In this document: positions 58,863 through 64,000 of the stretch, piece after piece
Layout of the letters: each line of letters opens with the position of its first letter
Position numbering within the stretch: position 1 is the first letter of the stretch
DNA from: Gambelia wislizenii
Lineage: Eukaryota; Chordata; Lepidosauria; Squamata; Crotaphytidae
Assembly (NCBI GenBank): GCA_030847615.1
Contig: JAUMIR010000002.1
Location: 194,105,809-194,169,808, forward strand
DNA length: 64,000 nt
Direction: 5' to 3'
Position numbers and translations under genes: made by a program
The notes under the pieces: generated by a model
What the model was told of the DNA's origin: nothing
Database searches by the model: none
What the model saw: the letters and a program-made list of their open reading frames with translations, nothing else

Positions 58863-59818
58863 TGCCCCAAGCTACTCCAAAAAGCATTACAACAGCAACA
58901 GCTCACAACAGTATGTTGCCCCCGCTCCACAACCCCTTAGCTACTGTGAGGATTTCTGTAAAATTCAGAGGAAGAGGTCTGCCAGAGGGGGAGTGGCAGG
59001 TAGTGTTATCATCCTTGCTAAACACAAAGGCCCAGGGCTTTGACCCAGTAAGCCCTCATTCTGTTACAGCACCTCTGGCTCACAGCATTCCAGACACACA
59101 AAGAAAATAAAAATAAAACAATGTTCATTTGGTTGTCTGAGGAAGCTGAGTTCCATTGTTTAAATAAAATTAAACAGAGCAGCATAAGCCACCATCAGGA
59201 ATGACACTAAAACTCTTCCTCATGTTGTGTAGTTCTCAAGTGTTGAAAAGTTTCAAGTCTAGCACTTTGGATGAGAGAGCACTGGAAACATATCATATGA
59301 CGGGGTGGGTGAGCACTCTTTGATTTAGTTGTAAATACACAAGTAGAGGGTGGGTGGATGGAAGCTATGAGCATGTATACTACTCTTACATAGAGCAGAG
59401 CTGTTAATTCATATCCAGTCCCCAAAGAGGGGAATCCTCTGTCCTCAGAATGCCTTCCAGACTTAAGCTGATTCTCAGTTCTCCCTTCATATCTCTGCCT
59501 TACCAGCAAAATATCTTGTGTTTCACAGGCACACAACTTACTTCAGCCCTTTCCCCTTACCTAAGGAGTTGGGGTGGGATAGGGAATCGCCTACCCCAGT
59601 CTCAGTTAGTGTCCATATACTGAATGATCATCTTCTAACTCTTAGCTCCCATTGGGGAATATCCACCACTGAATTCCCTAATAATATAATGGCCTGTATA
59701 ACACATGATTGGAGATAAGAGCATTTCCCCACCCCCTGCTCCACACTGAAAAGAGAAGCCTGATGAAAAGGACAGGAAGCCCCCCACTGGTCACAGGCTC
59801 CCTTGCCTTAATCTAGAC

Positions 59819-59870
59819 CAGTGGTCCCCAAACTTTTTCTGGTTACTGCCCCCTTTCCTCTTAGGTGACA
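59819..59870 (+). repeat. hAT-like left end fragment
   Basis: Starts CAGTGGTCCCCAAACTTTTT, the common left end of hAT elements, followed by ACTGCCCCC. No matching right end was found. Confidence 0.5.
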
Positions 59871-60189
59871 ACTCTAGTGCCCCCCAATGGCTATTTCTTG
59901 ATACTAAGTCTACTGTTCTGCTGCAAATTCATAACATCCAATCTAGCACTATAATGTTAAACAAGTGTATGTATTTCACAAATAAAACCTGTATTTTAAA
60001 AACAATTTATTTAATGTTTTTATCAATTTGAAAATGATATTAAGCAGAGGCCAGTTAGAGAGGGGGGGCGAGGGGAAAAGCAGGGAAAGAGGAAACTTTT
60101 TATTATTGGAAATTACCCATGGAAAATTCCTCCTTGAAGCTCTGAAAACCAGATGTTTAGTAATTTCTTATGCGGACAGTGTTGATATA

Positions 60190-60437
60190 GAGTTGGACCC
60201 CCCATATCCACAGGAGTTTGGTTCCCCGACTTACTGTGGATAACAGCCATGGTTAACAGTGAACCCTATTAAAATTAAGGACTTCTGGTAAAATCATACC
60301 ATAGAGTTGCATTGGAGGACTTCAAAGATGCCTAGAGAGGATGCCAGTGCAGCTCTATGGTACATGTCCCCTACTTTGTGTTCCACAAATAACTGAAACC
60401 GCAGATATTGATTCAGTAAATATGGGGTCTGACTTTA
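60190..60437. mobile_element. MITE with GGACCCCCATATCC-type ends
   Basis: The left end GAGTTGGACCCCCCATATCC is roughly mirrored at the right (AAATATGGGGTCTGACTTTA). TA borders both sides. The interior has mirrored CATACCATAGAGTTGCATTG and AGCTCTATGGTACATG. Ends resemble but differ from the CAGTTGTCC family. Confidence 0.55.
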
Positions 60438-61555
60438 TAGAGGTGACTGAAAGATTTCTGTGTTATAAATAGGGAATATTGGTGCTAGTGTCCTTAGAGA
60501 AACCAGATATTATATTTAGCAAAACTGTTAGACTTGGTCTTCCCAAACCCTTATGTGGAAACAGTCTTCTACAAATTTGTCATGGTGTGCATTCCCTGCC
60601 CAGCTGAGTCCCATCCCTCTTCTTTATGATGGTGCTAGCTAGAGTAGACAAAGAGTTGGGGAATTGTTCTCAGAGTTGTGGTGCTTATCAGAAATAGTCT
60701 GGCTGCCTCCAAAGCTCAAAATGACATCTGAAAAATCCCTGTACTCCCATGAGGAAGAGGGACACATTGTGGTGACCAAAAATATTGGCTGGCTAGGAGA
60801 CCAATTTAAATGTGTGGATACACATAAATATCTGCATAGGTGGCCAGTTGTACAAGTTGGATACCAACGTTTTGTGGCATGATTGGACTGGACAAGGAGG
60901 AGTTTTTTTCCCTGTAATTATTGGTCTTGCAGTACTGTATGGTGATCTGTAGATCAGAGGGCTGTAATCAAAATTAAACCATGAGGATTAGTGTCTTCAC
61001 TATAGCTCATAGTAGGGTGACACTTCTGGCACAGGAGGACCACCATGGACACAGTTTACATGCCTCTGCAGATGTGGGTAGGGATAACAGAAATGTTGCT
61101 TATTACTTCATTAAGTTGACTATTCTGAGCCAGAATGGAGAGTAAGAGGTACTCAGTTCTCAAGTTGCTATGCCCAAGCCAGCATACTACACCAAACAAT
61201 CCATAATATTTTGCCTTGGATGTTAGTGTTGTAAGACACCCCCAATAGCAATCTTAAAATGTTTTCTTAGAATAGAATTTGTAACCTAGAAAGGAAAATT
61301 ATGTGTACAGAGTAAATAAAATTACATACACTCCTCCCTCCACATTCTTGGGTTTCACTTTTGTGGATTTGCTTATTCACGGATTCTTTGCCCTGCCGCT
61401 GTTGCTGCCCTATGCCATTTTCACCACTGACAACATCGGTGTCACTGGGAGGAAATCAAAGTGGCAGGGGGTGGCTGGACCCAGCTCTCCCCAGCTGCCC
61501 ACATGTCCCCTTGCTAGCGCACTTGCTTGGGGAGGTGAGTTAGGATGGGGGATCA

Positions 61556-61835
61556 CAAGGATGGAGGGTCATTTGTGCATTTGCTCACTTACTCACGCAG
61601 GATGGCAGGAACAGAATGGGATAAAGGGATTGTGAGGAGGCAGTGTATGTGTGTGTTTGCTCAGTTGTACTAGCTGGCAGGTGGGATGGGATGAGGGGAT
61701 TGCAAGGACACAGTGTGTGTGTTTGCTCACTCAAGCAAGCAGGCAGAGGATGGAATGAGGGGATTGTGAGGAGAGAGGGTGCATGTGTGTGTTTGCTCAC
61801 TCTTGTAGGCAGGCAGGCAGGCAGGATGGGGAAAA
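61556..61835 (+). repeat. Minisatellite, about four units of 60 to 73 bp
   Basis: Each unit contains TTTGCTCACT or TTTGCTCAG, a GGCAGG-type block, GGGATGAGGGGATTG (variable) and a GAGG end. Units start at about 61562, 61635, 61705 and 61769. The open frames on both strands here are products of the repeat. Confidence 0.75.
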
Positions 61836-62319
61836 GATCACAGAAACACAACATCAAGCTTCAAGTCATTTCCCCCCTCCACACCCACACAAGCATTTTT
61901 TTCTTCTTCCAGTACCTCTTCTCTTGGCCTGTTTGAGAGGGAAAGCAGGAGCACCAGCGCAGCTCCAACCTGCCAACCAAGTCCTGGCAAAGTTCACAAA
62001 TCTTAAGCAGAGTCCCAAATCTGAAAGCTCCTTTTCCCCACTGCCTCTTCTCCCCTGCTGCCACGTGCACTAACTCCTGCTTCAGTAAGTTAATTTGTCC
62101 CAAAACAGTATAACTCTCAGCTTCAGAAGTGATGCCATGTGCCCAAGCCTCACAAGAGTTTCCTAACTGCTGCTGCCACAACTAGTAAAATGTGGCTAAG
62201 GGAGTGAGCAAGTGCAGGCAAGCAAATGAAGCGCCTGGTGTGAAGAGGACACACCATCACACAAAGTGATCAGCAAGGCTGTGCAGCAGTTTTAAGGGAC
62301 CCCAAAAAGAAAAGTTTCA

Positions 62320-64000
62320 TGCAGTCCCCTAAGCCCTCTTTTGTATGTTATTGCTTTGGATGCTATTCTGTGTAAGATTAGTTTGGACAAGAGCATCTTG
62401 GGGATCCAAATTCCGCGTCCGTTGGACAGTTCATGGTTGGTTCGATATGAATCTGTTAAATTTGTTGCCCATGCTGATGATGTGTCCTTCTTGGTTAAGG
62501 ACAGGATGGAAGTTAGAAAGATTAAAGATGCTTTTGAGGCCTACGGTCGAGTTTCTGGTGCTCGACTTAACATGGAAAAGAGTTTTTTGATCAGGATTTT
62601 TGCTGCAGAGGACAAGATGGCAGCTATTCCTCTAAAGGACGTAGTTGGAGAAAAGGAAAGGTGGCAAGCAGAGCAAGAGGCAAAGATGGATAGGGTGAAG
62701 ATCCTGGGGCTGAATTTTGCGTTGGCTCCAGAGGGATGGAAAGAAAATTGGTATCGCTGGTTGGAAAAAGTGAAAGAGAGGGTGGCCCTCTGGCAGAGAT
62801 GGAAGCTGACCATTTACCAGAGAGCCGCTTTTGTAAATACTTACCTGCTTCCGGTGGCAGCCAACTTGGCGGCTGTTTTCCCACCTCCAGATTCAGTGAT
62901 TAAAGAAGCTGATCGGGTTCTCTTCAAGTTTCTTTGGGGAATGGCCACATTCCCCCTGGCAAGGGCAGTGGCTTATGGGCAGGTAGAACAAGGGGGCCTA
63001 GACTTCCCAGCCCTGGGACCTAAGTTCATCACCATCTTTTCTGCTCAAAACTTTGGGAAAGTTTCTCTGTTACAAAAGGGTCAGATTCAACCTCAGGCTT
63101 GGCTAGTTTTGTTTTGTGAGTGCTGGATAGGGACTAGATGGGGAAAGACTTGGTGGGAGGAAGGCTCATTAAGTTTTAGGTTTTCTTTACCTGAAAAATT
63201 GAAAGCACCAGATTATTTGAAAGACTTTGTTTTTTACATAAAGAAATATAAAATTCATGCTGAGGAGTTGAAGGGGGAAGACAGACCAGGTCAGAGCATC
63301 AAGAGGAGTTTGTACAGGAAAATAGTGGAGGAGATTTATGTTAACCCGTTTTTGCAAAAGCGTCAGGCCAAACTAGATTTATCAGAATACCTACATCACC
63401 AGACTAACCCAATTGAGTATTTCATGGACAAAAGGGTCCCCAAAAAGTTGTGGGACTTGAGGTGGAGGCTCTATCATCAGGTTCTTAATCTGAGGGGAAA
63501 GAGACCATGGACCGCAGAAGATGAGCAGACCTGTCCACGTCTGAAATGTAAAAAGGCTGAGATTTTGAGTGGCGTGGCACAAAAGGAGACGATCAGACAT
63601 TTTGTCCAGGACTGCCCAAGTGCCCGGGAAACATGGGAGGAGGTGGCCCGGGTCCTGGATTGGCCAGATTTGGCACAGCAGGCTTGGGAGACGGTGCTTT
63701 CAGGGACTGAACCTCCAGAGGGTGTCAGGGGACCCAGAAAGTCAGTGGGCCAAAAGAGGAAGAGGAAGGAGCCTGGTTCCGCCATGGCTGAGAGGTTTTG
63801 GAAAGTGCCCTGGTCCACGGTGCGCTTGGTAAACCTCTATGTGATGTTAGGGTTAGTTTTCCAGAGACAAAAGGAGGTGAAAAGTCAAAATCTGCAGGAT
63901 GTAAAAGGCACTGCCTATTATGTGAAGAATGTAATTGAAAATTTAGCTCTGAGTGAAAAAGAGAAATTGCCAAGCTATCGTTGGAAAAAGTTTTGGCCGT
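62320..64000 (+). CDS. Tx1/L1-type LINE ORF2, 5'-truncated, open to the end of the window
   Basis: The frame beginning TGC AGT CCC CTA AGC at 62320 encodes CSPLSPLLYVIALDA, the RT motif before the catalytic box, and has no stop through 64000 (560 codons). The catalytic box is HADD in FVAHADDVSFLV (62470-62481), where Y/FADD is usual. Then come ARLNMEKS, a LPVAANLAA / FLWG thumb region, KLWDLRWRLYHQ, and a zinc knuckle CPRLKC..IRHFVQDC. Order and style fit the Tx1 branch of L1. The 5' part of ORF2, including endonuclease and most of RT, is absent, so the copy cannot be autonomous. The 3' end lies outside. Confidence 0.85.

Larger units (their letters stand above)
58408..62319. other. Upstream flank or first intron of SPHK1, repeats only
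   Basis: Contains a minus-strand SINE (58674-58862), a hAT-like end (about 59819-59870), a TA-type MITE (about 60190-60437) and a minisatellite (61556-61835). No credible first exon of SPHK1 or other gene was found by reading. Confidence 0.55.

Noticed and set aside
61585..61936. Open frames of about 90 to 97 codons on both strands
   Set aside because: They arise from the minisatellite period and encode only repeated short peptides.

Overview
The window is vertebrate nuclear DNA, most likely from a squamate reptile. It carries the 3' two thirds of one conserved gene and most of a second, facing each other, embedded in dense reptile-type repeats: CR1 LINEs, L1 and Tx1-like LINEs, tRNA-derived and 5S rRNA-derived SINEs, hAT and TA-flanked MITEs, and a DIRS-like tyrosine-recombinase retrotransposon. 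All genes are spliced with GT-AG introns. Nothing bacterial, no CRISPR array and no stand-alone RNA gene was seen. The squamate call rests on the repeat mix and is an inference.

Left and centre (1 to about 41 kb, + strand): ten coding exons of UBE2O, the large hybrid E2/E3 ubiquitin enzyme, from 1415 to the stop codon at 38533. They join in frame to 937 residues. The N-terminal part (about 350 to 380 residues judged by the 1292-residue human protein) lies upstream of the window. The exons encode the acidic/serine-rich linker with a basic nuclear localisation stretch, the CR2-type region, a coiled coil, the UBC domain with its catalytic Cys (codon 33044-33046) and the conserved basic C-terminal tail. 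The 14-kb intron 1924-15969 holds a nearly complete, decayed DIRS-like element, an AT-rich MITE, a CR1 broken by three later insertions, and a 1.3-kb TA-flanked element whose interior is a tandem array of hairpins. Later introns hold a 3.5-kb 5'-truncated L1, a tiny L1 tail with a perfect 12-bp target duplication, and a LINE with an intact 601-codon reverse-transcriptase frame.

Middle (about 41 to 47 kb): the convergent intergenic region, with a TA-flanked MITE, a CR1 3' segment with RT coding sequence, and a 5S-derived SINE split by another copy of the same MITE family.

Right (47,130 to at least 58,407, - strand): four coding exons of SPHK1, sphingosine kinase 1, lacking only the extreme N-terminus. 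UBE2O and SPHK1 are also neighbours on human 17q25, so this is conserved synteny. The reconstructed kinase keeps the catalytic GDG core but has a long linker before the C-terminal lobe and lacks the human C-terminal tail. Its introns hold a hAT MITE with a perfect 8-bp target duplication nested in a larger element, a third TA-MITE copy, a CR1 tail, a second 5S-SINE and tRNA-SINEs.

Far right (58.4 to 64 kb): repeats, a four-unit minisatellite, and a 5'-truncated Tx1/L1-type ORF2 whose frame stays open from about 62,320 to the end of the window.

The two genes have unrelated known roles: UBE2O in ubiquitination and quality control of orphan proteins, SPHK1 in sphingosine-1-phosphate production. 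I see no sign that they act together; their adjacency is synteny. I did not find a convincing new biological system. The most unusual structure is the hairpin-array element at 13919-15218.
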